Position numbers and translations under genes: made by a program. Of a stretch of 64,000 nucleotides of DNA, positions 33,227 to 45,462 are shown one piece after another. Positions within the stretch are counted from its first letter, which is position 1. Every line of letters starts with the position of its first letter. Below the pieces are notes generated by a model. It was given only the letters and a program-made list of their open reading frames with translations. It did not search any database and was not told the DNA's origin. Origin of the DNA: Obelidium mucronatum (Eukaryota > Chytridiomycota > Chytridiomycetes > Chytridiales > Chytriomycetaceae); assembly GCA_025765595.1 (NCBI GenBank), contig JAIVFH010000043.1, positions 62,001 through 126,000 on the forward strand, given 5' to 3'.

Positions 33227-35177
33227 TTACGCTTCATGTTTTAGAACTGCACTGTTTGGTGTTTTCCCCACAGGCTTGGCGGCAACAACGTAATCCAGAC
33301 GCCCCCAGAATATTTGCAGCAGGGAAACGTACACCATTGAAATCGCAAAGTAAATCGCGACCAACGGAAACAAGAGCCATTCAAACATTTGAGACCATCT
33401 TCTCTTCTGACAAACAAGAAGGCTTCTGCGTCCCAATAGAGTGATCCCAGATATAGCTTCAACATCTTGCGCCTTCCTCTTTTGATCTAAATCCCAGCGT
33501 CCCTGCGAGCACCAGCTGAACATCCCTTCATACCCAATCGCCACTAGAAGCATACAAGGAAGCATAGATAGCTGGACGTACGGAACCCAGTACATTAATC
33601 CCATTATCACTCCATTCAATGGTGCGCCATTTGGATTCACAACGCCCCACCATGCATCCACAAGCGGTGTCAAAAACGAAGGCCCGAATCCAGGAACAAA
33701 AAAAGCAGTCAACAAGTTTAGGACCAAAACTTGCCCACCCCACAGAGTAATCTCAAACAAGTGGTAGAATGCGATACCCAACCCGACAAGACTGCCCACC
33801 CAACCAAGCACTTTCGAGACAAATCCCTCCTTTACATCACTGTACAAAAACTTATTGGATAGTGTTGGCGTTTCGGACTTGATGTGAAATAGCTTTACAA
33901 GCCCTAAAGCCATAACCCCACTGAATTCAAGAACTCCACCCCAGTTATGTCTCTTCAACTGAACAGACCGAGCCTTCAATCCACTCCACCACCCATCATT
34001 ACTTCCTACGATGTTGGATTGACTCGCTGGGCTATAAATCTGTCGGAACTGAACCCTCCCTCGCGTTGCAATTATAATCTTGAAGGTCATATGCATATCT
34101 TCAGCCATAGCACCCCAGTGCCGATCCCAAAAGCCAACTTCCCGAGCCAAATCAAACGGAATCGTGTATGCGCTCAGCGCTGGAGTGAATGGGTATCCTG
34201 GACAGAGATATTGCAATTGCGCGCTTGACCAAGCCATATCGAAAAGCCGCACAAAAGCGGGGACGCTGCTTGAATTTCGATCGAAAATGCTGAAAGGGGT
34301 GAATAGCTGGAGTCGGCGTTTTTGTTTGGGACGTTGCAACGAATTTACAGGAGATGCTTTGGAAGTAGTCGGCTGTGAAGCATGTGTCGGCATCGATAAT
34401 TGTCTGTTTTAAAGCACAAGGTGAATATTCATTCTAACGCACGACAACTAATTACCATCAAAACATGGCCACTGTCAGAGGAAGCAGAAATCGTTAATGA
34501 TATCTGATGTGCGGCCCACGCCACGTTACTTGATTTCCCGCGCATTTCATTGTGCAAGTTTGGTGGATGTAATGTGACCAGAACATAATTGAAGGCGGAT
34601 GAGAATTCGTGTAAAATAGCGTTCCCCTTTTCTGACGCTCCTACTTCTGATTCCTCCATTGCCAAACAAATCTTCATCCAAAAAACTACCATTTCAGTAA
34701 AAGAGGTGACGGTGGTGCTAATCTTACCTTGTAACTATCCTTGGCGCGTTTGTGACTTGCCAACACCAAAAGTGTATCCCGCAAGTTCTCGACATCTTCT
34801 TTGTAGTTTGGAATAACGATCCAATGGACGATGTCTCCAATATTCAATTCTGACGTTTCACTCTCAACCGTTTTCACCTTGCTGACAGCATTGATGAGCA
34901 GAGATGCAGAACCATTGCTGTCGGATGTATTGTCTGAAAGATCGTATTTTGCGGTCCAATCTGTTCGAGAGTGTCTATATGCCATCATCCAAGTGATCCA
35001 GGTTCCCGTTACAGTTCGAACTGATGTGAACAGGAGTGCAACATTGATGAAAGCGTAATACACTGCGAAGAAAGTCGGGCAGAAGGTAGGCCCAAAGAGA
35101 GTGAAGGGAACAAGCAGGAGAATTAAGAGGCCGGGAAGTCTCTGCAGGATATGCTGCAGTACCTCTTGCGTTGTCAT
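33227..35177 (-). CDS. GT2-family membrane glycosyltransferase (copy A)
   Basis: Starts MTTQEVLQHILQR at 35177, with two hydrophobic helices, then HWIVIPNYKEDVENLRDTLL, the usual nucleotide-sugar-binding start of GT2 enzymes. The DxD is IIDADTC, and the acceptor-side motif is VQLKRHNWGG in place of the QxxRW of cellulose/hyaluronan-type synthases. Four or more C-terminal membrane helices follow, and the protein ends with the stretch GRLDYVVAAKPVG shared by all three copies. Three exons. One extra A in a run near 34319-34323 shifts the frame just after the DxD. Expected to polymerise or attach a sugar at the membrane; the sugar is not known. First (in plus coordinates) of three tandem copies, all transcribed leftward. 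Confidence 0.65.
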
Positions 35178-35308
35178 AATGGCAGAACTTGTTTACGAAA
35201 AAGCACGCGCAAGTAATTTCCACTTGTTCACCACTTTACATGCTTTTTACTAATATCTCAAATGAATGGATACAACCACTTTTTAGCCCCCTTGATCGAA
35301 AACAAATT

Positions 35309-37312
35309 TCAATGAGCAGTTTTGAAGCCAAGTAAGTCAACAGCTGAGTCTTTGGATACCACTTCAAGAACCTCGACGTCTGCACTCTCCAAGCTCGTTA
35401 CTGCTAATTCGGTAGAGGTAGTAGTACCAGCTACTGGCTTGGCCGCAACCACATAGTCCAACCGTCCCCAAATAACTTGCATCAAATTCCACATAAATCA
35501 TGACCTGCGGCAAAAAAGATTGCGACCACAGGATACAAAATCCATTCAAACATGTGGAACCACTTCCTATCCCGACTTACCAGTGAACTCCGCTTCCCGA
35601 GCACTTCGCGTGTGGCGTCCTGAACCCATCTTCCCTTTGAACACCATGAAAACGTTCCTTCATAACCAATCGCAGCTAAGTATCATACAAGGCAAAACGC
35701 ATAACTGGACATATGGAACCCACGCTTTCAGTCCAAGAATCACATCAGCCACCACCTCCCCCGACGGCCCGTCAATATTTAAAACACCCCACCAGGCAAC
35801 TGAAATTGGTTTCAAAAATAGAGGCCCAAATCCAGGCACAAATACTGCAGCAAGCACGTTCACAACAAGCACATGTCCGCTCCACACTGTAATCTCAAGC
35901 AAATGGTAGATTGCGAAAAAGAATCCAACTGAAACCACCAAACCAGGCTCTCGTCTTTTCCCATACGCTAAGCGTCTCTCCCGAATATAAGAAATCATCC
36001 GACAACGTGGGCGTGCTTGTCTTTGAGCCCAAGCAACTTGACCAGCAGAACTGAAAAAACTCCGCTAAACTCCAGTGATCCACCCCAATTGTGTCTTTTC
36101 AGTTGAACAGTTTTAGCCTTCACACCGCTCCACGCACTGTTTGTCCGCCCGACAATATTGCATTGACTCGCAGGACTATAGATCTGTTGCACTTGAACTC
36201 TCCCTCGTGTTGCCACGATAATCTTGAATGTCATGTGCATATCTTCAGCCATCGCGGCCCAATGGCAGTCCCAAAATCCAATTTCACGTGCAAGCTCAAA
36301 AGGTACGGAATACGCGCTCAAGGCAGGAGTGAATGGGTAACCTGGCATCAGGTATGCTAATTGAGCTGCTGACCATGCGATATCGAGGACTCGAACTAAG
36401 GCGGGTACAGAACTTGAATTTCGATCGAAAATGCTGAAGGGGGTGTAAAGCTGGAGGTTGCGTCTGCTGAAGGGAGTGCCTGAGTATTTTACGGAAATGC
36501 TTTTGAAATAATCAGATGCGAGGCAGGTGTCTGCGTCAAGAATTGTCTTAGGGTGCATAACTGTTTTAATCGCTTGGCATAACTGAAAGAAAAGTGGGGA
36601 TGTTTACATACCAGGAGAGTGGTACTGCTTGATGAGGCAGGAATTATGCCAGCTAAATAGCGCGCGGCCCATGCCAAGTTACTTGATTTTCCGCGCATTT
36701 CGTTGGGCATATTGGAGGGATGAACGGTGTAGATGATCTTCTGGAAAGATCTGGTAAACTCGCGAGTAAGAGCTTTCGCCTTATCTGAGGCAAACTCCTC
36801 CGACGCTTCCATGGCAAGACAAATCTAAAGTCCATAAAAGGGCGGAACAGTGTATGTTACTCTCTGATTTATCTTGGTGGTCGAAAGCCAAGTCTGAAAC
36901 ACTTTACATTATACGTTCCACCAGCCTCATCATGACTAGCTAATACAGCCAACGAATCTCTGAGATTATTGATTTCTTCTTTGTAGTTTGGAATGATAAT
37001 CCAATGTGTGATTTCGTGATGTGTTCCCATCGTATCACTGCTCAGCAAGCCGCTGTATCGAGCATTGGCCACAAAACCACTGCTATATGAGTCCCAATCT
37101 GTTTTTGAATGCCGCACAGACATTATCCATGCAATGCATGAACCCGCAGCAGTTCGAATTGAAGTATAGAGAAGCACAAGATTGAGGAACGAATAGTAGC
37201 CAGCAAAGAAAACTGGGCAATAAGAAGGTGCCAATAGCGTGAAAGGTATCAATGCAATGACGAGCAATCCAGGGACTCGTTGCAAGATCTGCTGTAGAAC
37301 TTGCTGAAGCAT
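35309..37312 (-). CDS. GT2-family membrane glycosyltransferase (copy B, frameshifted)
   Basis: Starts MLQQVLQQILQRVPGLL. The same domain order as copies A and C: HWIIIPNYKEEINNLRDSL, TILDADTCLASDYF with the DxD, VQLKRHNWGG, C-terminal membrane helices and GRLDYVVAAKPV. At least five one-base shifts are needed to follow the homologous protein in the 3' half (near 36015, 35935, 35670, 35508 and 35490); each is resolved by removing one base. It is either a young pseudogene or a poorly polished stretch. Lies 131 bp from copy A and 64 bp from copy C. Confidence 0.6.
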
Positions 37313-37376
37313 CCTATTGCTTTTCTCGATTCAAAAGTCAATGAAATAATTTACTGATAAAGACGACCTCGATCCA

Positions 37377-39359
37377 TCAATTTGCTTTCACAAACTCTCC
37401 ACCCAATTCAATGCCAGAGTCAATATTTTTCACGGTTTGCCGGGTAGGAGAGCTTCTTTTCGTACTCCCAGGGATTTCTGGCAGACCTTCATCCCTCATA
37501 TGAAGAACGTTGGAGACGCCACCAGCGGACCCCACCGATGGCTTCGCAGCAACCACATAATCCAAACGATCCCACAGAACCTGTCCAATAGCCACGTAAA
37601 TAAGCATTCCGACAAAATACACAGCCACAGGTATAAATAGAACCCATTCAACGTAGTGGTGCCACTTTCGTGGACCTGCCACAATCGCACTTCTGTCACC
37701 CAATGGAATAGGCTTCCCGTCCATGAGCTTTACGTTTGATTCCATTTGATCCTCGATGGGCATTTCCTCCTTATTGTATGCATTCCATTTCTTAATGGCG
37801 TTCCAGTGGTATTGGGTTTCATACGCGATAGCCAATAGCACAACAAGTCCCAACACGGAAAGTTGAACCCATCCCATAGCAAGACCAGTATTGGCGAGTT
37901 TAGGATCGACAGGACCGCCGCCCAAGGCGGCCCAGTAAGCATCGGCCAATGGCCAAAGGAACGACGGCCCAATCTTTGGAATAAATGCAAACGAAAACAG
38001 ATTCACCACAAGAGCGTGAACGGACCTAAAATGAATAAATATAAATTAAAGAGATTGGAAAGAAACAAAAATACTAACCAGATCGTCAACTCAAACATAT
38101 GAAAAAACACCACACAAGCACGTAGGAACCTCATAACTGACGCTCCAACGTTTGATATCAGAGAATTTGGGGTGGAACCAAAAAGGATCGTATTGTCTGT
38201 CTTCAAGCGCATATTCTCTGGCGTTTCCAAACCAAAAAGACGTGAAATGCCCATACGAAGCGCATACGCAAATTCCAAGTTTCCACCCCAATTATGCCGT
38301 TTGAGTTGAACTGACCGAGCATACAGCCCACTTGTCCATGAATCTGTGGACCCCACAATATTACACTGGCTTACTGGAGAATAGATTTGTGTCATTCTCA
38401 AGCGATACGAAGTTGCGAAAACCAATTTCAATGTGGTTCGTGTATCTTCTGCAATAGAATCAGGTCCAACGTCCCAAAACCCAACAGCTTCCATCAACAT
38501 GAAGGGCACAGAGTAGGCAGAGAGACCTGGACACCACATATATCCAGGAATAAAGAAGCTCATGTGGGCAAAGGACCAAGAGACGTCCATCATTCGGACA
38601 AACGGAGAAACTGTATCTGAGTTTCGATCGAAAACTGAAAACGGGACAAACAGCTGGCATTGATCATTGGTCGACAGGTGTTTTTGCTTGACGGATTCGA
38701 AATAGTCGGAACTGAGGCACGAATCTGCATCCATAATTGTAAATATAGATGTTCTTTTAGATTCTTGTGGGAGCGATGATGCAATCTGTTTGGCAGCATA
38801 GCAAACGTTTGAGGATTTCCCACGAGCTTCGCCTTTCAAGTTCTTGGGGTGCACAGAGTATCCAATCGAAGCAAAAGCATTTGCATATTCAGAGCAGAGA
38901 GAGATCGCTTTATCTGCAGATCCTTCCTCAGATTCCTCCATCGCCAGCGTCACCTGAAATTTGAAATCAGCACATAACAAATAGGTGCCCAGCTTATCGA
39001 CGAAACCCGCTTACCTGGTACTCTTCCCTGGCTTGAATATGGCTTGCCAATACGCTTAAAGTGTCCCTCAGCGTGTCAATGTCCTCCTTGTAGTTTGGTA
39101 TCACAAGAAGGTGTTTTGCAGATCCCTCATTAACCTTCACTACCACCGGCCGCCTTGACAGAATGGCAACACTAATTGCGCCACAGACAGATCGCAGCGT
39201 CGATATCAGCAGAAAGGCGTTGCAAAAGACATAGTAGGCAATGAATAGCTGCGGAACATAGTATGGGCCAAGAAAGCCAAGGAGAATCAGAAGGAGCAAG
39301 AGGGCGAATGGAACCCTGAGCAGCATTTGGTGCAGAATGCGTTGTAATTTGGTCGTCAT
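37377..39359 (-). CDS. GT2-family membrane glycosyltransferase (copy C, intact)
   Basis: Three exons (about 39359-39016, 38955-38040, 38023-37377). Start MTTKLQRILHQMLLRV chosen by alignment with copy A; an ATG six codons upstream is also in frame. Motifs: LLVIPNYKEDIDTLRDTL, IMDADSCLSSDYFESV, FDRNSDTVSPFVRMMDVSW, VQLKRHNWGG, and WDRLDYVVAAKPS near the C-terminus, with about six membrane helices in all. No frameshift seen. The family contains integral-membrane synthases of cell-surface polysaccharides. The tail ending GIELGGEFVKAN is longer than in copies A and B. Confidence 0.7.
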
Positions 39360-39482
39360 CCTAGCGTCTTCAGTCAAAGATTGGCAATTCTCAGATCAAG
39401 TGGCCACTTCGATTTCGGCTGGTGAACTTCTTGTGATTAAAAAAAAAGATAAATGTCTCAAGGTCCCATTATTAATATTATT

Positions 39483-39490
39483 CTCCATAT
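39483..39490 (+). repeat. 8-bp target-site duplication, left (CTCCATAT)
   Basis: Identical 8-mer at 45432-45439 directly outside the right inverted repeat; 8 bp is the known duplication length for KDZ and hAT insertions. Confidence 0.85.
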
Positions 39491-39585
39491 CACCAGGTCT
39501 TTTTACGACTTCGGAAAATTCATCATTATAATTTTTCTGTATCGCTCATGATTCATCAGTAAAAGCGTCGAAATGAAAAAGAAAC
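39491..39585 (+). repeat. left terminal inverted repeat of the KDZ element
   Basis: Inverted copy of 45337-45431. It includes the ATG at 39573, the likely start codon of the passenger gene. Confidence 0.9.
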
Positions 39586-42198
39586 GAGAAAGAAATGGTT
39601 GCAACACAACTTACTTGTCACTCATCGGAACGTATTAACATCAAAACATCGAACAGGCTCCGAGTCGATCATCAAAGAAACCGAAGATTAGCGCATTGGC
39701 GGCAGCGGCAGCGGCAGCTCGCCTGAATGACGAACAAGCACAGGAATTATGTCGACATGTCAAGTTACTTGGCCTGACAGCAAAGCTGGCCCACATGGGA
39801 CACATCAACTACTTTGCAACATTATATGATCGACCTCCTGAGGTCATACAAGTAGGGAACTTTATCAACCAACCTGTCTTGTTTCTTTCTGACGCTTTCG
39901 CCAGGCATTCATTCGCGTTGCCATCAAGGATCAAGCGCCTGTTTCTGGGGAGATACGCGTGAATGATCTGAATACCAGTGGCAGTGGAGTAACTGAGTCT
40001 GTTAGCACATCAGGAAGCTCATCAACGTCAACTCATGTTACCAATCAATCTCTCCAACCAGGTAACCGTTTATCAACTACTATTGCTGAGTATTACGATC
40101 TATTCTAAGGAGGATTGATAGGTCCACCGCCATCCAATGATCTCGAAACAATCAGAACCAGCTTGTCCGAACTACAATCCCAAGTCAACCTACTTCGTGG
40201 TTCAAGCAGCCCTAGTTTGGACGAAAGACGGCACTTTTCATCAAGCGAACTTCGAGAAGCACCAGTTGTCCTGAAGCAGACAGTGTTTGCACGTAAGCCG
40301 CCATCTGCATCGGTATATTCTCGTTACCAGCTTTGGTCGAAAAACAAAATGAAGGGTACTATTATTTGTGTTTTGTCTTCTGTTTTTTCATTTTGATTTT
40401 CCTTTACAGCCTTTAATTGCCAAGGATTGGCATCAGATTCCACATTCAAGCCGTTGAACTTCACACAATGGGAAGCTAAACAAAGATCTGCAACTGGCCA
40501 GACGCTCTATCATCAAATTTTAGAGGGTAAAACTGACGAGCACAAAACACTCTGTGCCGATTGGATGGATGAAGTCGAAAATGCAAAGAAGCATGAGGAA
40601 CCAATGGTGTTGTCAGCCAATATCGCGGCAAGAATGCGTAATCGCGAGATTGAAGTTTTCAAACGGGTTTCTCAAAGTTTGGGTAAGCAATCTACTTTTC
40701 ATTCCTAAATGTTGTTTGATCAAGAAGATAGCCACCAAGGGCGTTGAACTGCAAGGTTGTCTATTCAACGTCGAAAATGGAGCCACTGAAGACGTCAGCA
40801 CTGGAAGAACTGGAAAACGGGTCAGCAAAAAGCTTTACAATATCCCTGCCGCACGCCCTCCATCTCTCTTTCGAATGGTTCTTTTTAAGAAAGATCCAGA
40901 TCACGCGAAAAGACTGGTCCTTACACATGCTGAGAAGCATTCATTGGAAGGAATGCGTTCTCAAGTGAGACGGTTGCTGCTGCAGAAACAGAATGCCGCC
41001 CTTCAGGAATTCAAGTTAAACCGTTCCAACAAATTCCAAATATCCAAGCTACTGTCTGAAAATGGTTTCAAAGGAATCGTGATGGATGGATATCCATTCC
41101 AGAACGCAAAATCATACAGTCGCTTGACCATGGCTGTAAGTATCTTGTAGTAGCAATATAGCCAATTAAACGTAACTGCAGCAATGCCAAGAAGTTCTGT
41201 CGAAAATCAACAATCTGAGGTTTCGCCAGGTTGCCCTGGTGGATTCGAATTCAGATGATGACCAGGATGACATTGAGAACAGCAGCGACCACAGTATAGA
41301 ACCTGGAACTGATGATCGGATTCGTGATCTGGAGGATAGCGACACCGAAGATCAAACTATTGGTTCACAGGAAAGCCACGATGAAGGCAACGGCTCATTT
41401 TCTGCCTGCGATCAATTTGACACAAGTTTTACTGACAGTACGTTGGCTTTGACCACTTTCGAAAATCAGTTGGACTTCAACTTAAGTTCATCAATGCCTC
41501 GGTGCTGGAATCCTTTGGTTTTGGATACCTCATACGCTATTGGAGAAGGGGCGGATATAGAGCTTGTGGCAGCAGAATCTTTGCAACTACTGATGGAAGC
41601 TGGCGAAACTGAAAACTTCAGGTGCTAGTAATGCACAAGCAACTCATATGTTCCTGTTGGAATTGGGCAATGACTGGGGATCGGACTTTTTTTTCACTTT
41701 CTTCTGCTACTTTGTATTCTTTTTCTTTTGCTCTTGTTTGGTTTCTTGAAGTAATAGAATTTTGTCCCAATTTATCAACTGCATCGTAAATTACTTGTGC
41801 CTTTACCGTGACCCCAGAATCCAGACCTCCTGGGCCCTTCAACTATATCAGTCTGAGGTTGCAATTTCTATCATCATACCACTTCCGCGCCTTCCCTCTT
41901 TTGACTGCGTATTCCATTGATGAGCAACGGTTTGGCACGGCTTTCAACAACACTATGCAGAATCCCAATAATGGGTTCCCACTTAAATACCCAGTATGTT
42001 TCATTACTACTTCTGGCTTGCATGAATCTATCGCGATGGTGAAGAACCAGGTAATACAACTTTCTGCTTGTTTTGATAGAGAAAGACGTGTAAGTGGCGA
42101 GTAACTGATTCCACACACCAAATTGACTCTCTGTTCAGACTAATCTGTCTGGAATCCTGGATCAGCATGAACGCGACTATTGTAAAGAGAGGGGGTAA
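39573..42198 (+). CDS. KDZ passenger gene, function unknown
   Basis: Begins inside the left TIR (MKKKRERN), then an intron and APSRSSKKPKISAL followed by an alanine run and LNDEQAQELCRHVKLLGLTA. Later exons include SNDLETIRTSLSELQSQVNL (short coiled coil), FKPLNFTQWEAKQRSATGQT, ARPPSLFRMVLFKKDPDHAK and an acidic stretch (DSNSDDDQDDIENSSDHSIE). The last segments (about 41820-42050 and 42140-42198, ending LDQHERDYCKERG) probably belong to it. No domain is recognised. It runs toward the transposase gene, tail to tail. The basic N-terminus and acidic middle would suit a DNA- or protein-binding partner of the transposase; this is a guess. Exon borders are approximate. Confidence 0.5.
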
Positions 42199-42390
42199 GT
42201 GCGAGAGGGGAGCTTTATGGATGGATGTTACCACTTACTCGCAACTGTGAGGGACGCAAATTCACCACATGCTCCATGTTCAAAATACTAAGAAAATATA
42301 TGCTGCAATGTCTTGAATTTGACTTTGAATAAATGCTGGATGGTTGACACCAAAGGAGCGCGGAATAGAAATATTTCGGGGTTACTATGT

Positions 42391-45317
42391 TCAGTTTATT
42401 ATTTGATTATCCCGCAAATTTTGGCGACTCAGAACAGAGTCTTTTGAACAAAAAGCTGTATGAATTGAAGCCAACTGTGTTTCAGTAAACAACGATGCGT
42501 TCCCAACTTCTGTAAACAACTCTAAGGCCTTTTGTGCTTGCTGCAAGTACGCGTTTTCGACAGCCATCCTTCTCTTCACTGTACGTTCCCAGGCTTCAGC
42601 TTTTGACTTGTTGTTGCTTGCTGTAATGGTCCCAAGAACAACATTCCAATGATTCTGAGCTCGGGATTTGTAATATTCGACTACATTGCGCAAACAGCTT
42701 CGGTGATGATAAAGGTCCTCAAGCAGCCTCCAAAACATGGTTATTACCTGCCTTGATTTGACTTTGTCCTAAAACATCTGGTACAACAGCAAGTGCGCTT
42801 TTAACCGCAGCAAACGTGAGAGGGGCCTCTTCAATTGGTTCCATTTCTGATCATGAGCGACTTCAGTAACAATCCAGAAAATAATAAAACAAGTACCATT
42901 AAATTCTCGCAACTTATAGTATATGCTTGCAAACGTTGTTGATAGAGCCTTTTTGAGTCTTGACGCCATTTTAGTACCAGGGCCCCGTTTTAAGTGCTTG
43001 TCGATTGAAACAATAGTTCGGGCAAGATCATCAATCTGGAGGCGCAATTCATCCTTTGATGAGAGCAAGTCTGCCCCAAGGCGATTTAGCAGCCTTTGGC
43101 GGGCAGCTGTTGTTTCCTTTACCACATCATCGTAATTTGATTCCATAGCAGTAGCCCAATTATCGGCAAGCATTAATCGAATGCTATCCAACTCAGAAAA
43201 TGCTCCAACGAGTTTGGTTACTGTCCATGACACAAGCCCTCGAATCTTTGACTGATTATACTGTTCACACACTAATACAATATCCATGTGTCGATTCTCT
43301 GCTGTTTCATGTTGAGTAAGCCGAATGCTTCGTGACAAGTAACTATGAACTCGTTCAACGCCTTCGCCTTCAATAGTCTTTCCCAAACCATGAATTTGCC
43401 GCGGACTGAACAGACATTGACAGTCTTTTCCATGGGCATAAACGTGCATGGCTGGGATAAATAGAAAGAAAAGCTCTTGATCAATAATAGAACTCAATTT
43501 AGCGGTGGGCAATTAGATGAGACAGTTCTTTGCAGGCAACATCATATCCCAAGACAAACGCTCTGACCAGGGAAATGATTCCAATCCCCAAGCGATAACA
43601 TCATCTGCATACCAAAGAGGTTCTCCACCAAAAGGAACATCTGAAAATAATAGTGAGATCAAAACAAACAATCAGGAAAAACTGATCACCATAAATTCTG
43701 TGGACAATTGAATGGGTAGCACAGCCAACATGGATGATACGGGTGACGTCCTTTCCATTCAATTTTGACGAGACTTCGGTTCCAGCTTTGTGTTGTGAGT
43801 CGCAGCCTGAGACAACCACACGCTCTCCGCGTTTCTTTGATTCCTCCACATAATTGGGAACAAGAGGTTCCTTGAAAAGTGCTGATGTGAATGGATATTG
43901 TCCATGGCTTCCGCCTCCTCCTTGGTCTTCAGATTTCTTATTGGCTGACTCAAATCCATCCATAGTCTAATTACAAGAAGATTTATTATATGCATAAAAT
44001 TAATTAAGTGACGTACAAAAATTGCTGGCGATGCCGCAATATTCCCCCCAATGCAGGCAGGACACACAGTTTGACCCAACCCCAACTCATTCACCAAACT
44101 CTCGGAAATCAGTCCATGGTGCTTGTGATGCCAGACTACTGCCAATTGGCGAACAGAATCCATAAATGGTTGATATAAACCAGTGTTCCCTTTGCATCTT
44201 TAAATTCTGTTCCAAAAAAAGCTTCGGCTGTGGCTTGGAATGCCGTTCCAAGTTTCCTAAGCTTCAAAGCTAGTGACAGAAGGGGATATGCAAAAGCGTG
44301 CGCTGTGCAAAGGGCAACAGTTAATAGTGATATTACTATGTAAATCACTCACGAGTTTTTTGGATGCGAGAAGGAAAGAACCCAAACTCCCGCACCAGCA
44401 TTACGCATATGTCCCCATCATTGTGAAGCTGGCAGCGTTTCAAGCGAACTGTTTCTGATCCTGTCAAAGAGTGGAGCTTCAGAATTCGTCCAGCACCAGT
44501 AGCTTCCTTGCAACAGAGAATCTCAGGCAAGCGTACTTCGCCACTTGCACCAGTTTTACGAGCAGGCGGGGGGTTGTCCTGCGCATCTCCAAGGCGATGA
44601 CAACGACTGTTCCATTGGTGAAGAACAGCGCAACCTTGACAAAAACGGGATGGCAGGTGACTGGCTGCACAAGTGTAGCATCGAAATGATGGTGCATTTG
44701 AACATTTGCTGCTGGTTCCAGAACAATGATGGTGTGGGCTGAAATCGACGGTTTCCCATTGCGTCACAGCGACAAGGAGTGGATAGAGTTGTGTTGAGAA
44801 GTCGGCCATAAACGACGCCCGGTCACGCTTCCATTGAGTTGTGGGTGGTTCGTTGAAGTTTTGCAAGTATGCATTGTAGAGACCCTCATTCCATTTGGTT
44901 GTGTCATCGTCATTGTCCTCTGCGCCAGAGGTGCCATTGGAATCTTCGTCAGAAACATCGCCTGTTGAAATAAATGATTTAGCCATTAGCTCTAGAATGA
45001 AAGCTTCGCTTACTGGACTCAGAGGTCGATGACGATAAAGATGGATCATTTGCTTCACTCATCCAATCGTAGTCCCCTCCATTGCTTCCACCGCCATCAC
45101 TACCGCTAACACCGCCAATTAAGTTTTGTCTTGCTGCTTCGTCTTCGAGAGCCATTATAGCCTCCATAGCTTCCGTATCCCCCGAAGAATCCGAGTCTGC
45201 CCATTCTGACTCCCCCCAGATATCGAGCGCTTCGCCGTCGTAGTTGCGATGATTGCCTGTTGGTTCTGCGTTGATACGGCGTCGGCGATTGGGTGCAGTG
45301 GTGGTTTGTCTTCGCAT
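42391..45317 (-). CDS. KDZ transposase
   Basis: The N-terminus (MRRQTTTAPNRRRR, ALDIWGESEW) is basic then acidic. A zinc-binding CxC region follows (SNAPSFRCYTCAASHLPSRF, then CQGCAVLHQW), then ACIGGNIAASPAIFV and FKEPLVPNYVEESKKRG with CDSQHKAG. The most typical KDZ segment is FIPAMHVYAHGKDCQCLFSP followed by GEGVERVHSYLSRSIRLTQH. The C-terminal 200 residues are helical. Several introns. It lies entirely within the inverted repeats. Some frame changes (near 44600-44900) are not explained by obvious introns, so activity is uncertain. Confidence 0.8.
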
Positions 45318-45336
45318 TGCGATAACTTCAGTTGGT

Positions 45337-45431
45337 GTTTCTTTTTCATTTCGACGCTTTTACTGATGAATCATGAGCGATACAGAAAAATTAAAATGAT
45401 GAATTTTCCGAAGTCGTAAAAAGACCTGGTG
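45337..45431 (-). repeat. right terminal inverted repeat of the KDZ element
   Basis: Inverted copy of 39491-39585. Like the left one it contains an ATG followed by AAAAAGAAAC, here at 45349 in a frame different from the transposase start chosen. Confidence 0.9.
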
Positions 45432-45439
45432 CTCCATAT
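45432..45439 (+). repeat. 8-bp target-site duplication, right (CTCCATAT)
   Basis: Matches 39483-39490. Confidence 0.85.
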
Positions 45440-45462
45440 TGAAAAAAAAAGAGCTGGGTCCA

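Larger units (their letters stand above)
39491..45431. mobile_element. complete KDZ (Kyakuja-Dileera-Zisupton) DNA transposon
   Basis: An element of 5941 bp with terminal inverted repeats of 95 bp (39491-39585 and 45337-45431, one mismatch seen) beginning CACCAGGTC, and an 8-bp target duplication. It carries two convergent genes: a KDZ transposase on the minus strand and an unrecognised gene on the plus strand. KDZ elements are known as large cut-and-paste transposons of fungi and some other eukaryotes. The element separates the GT2 trio from the six-cysteine gene cluster. Confidence 0.88.

Noticed and set aside
39491..45431. hAT element as an explanation of the 8-bp duplication
   Set aside because: The transposase has the KDZ segments (HVYAHGKDCQCLFSP, GEGVERVHSYL) and a CxC zinc region, not the hAT dimerisation domain.
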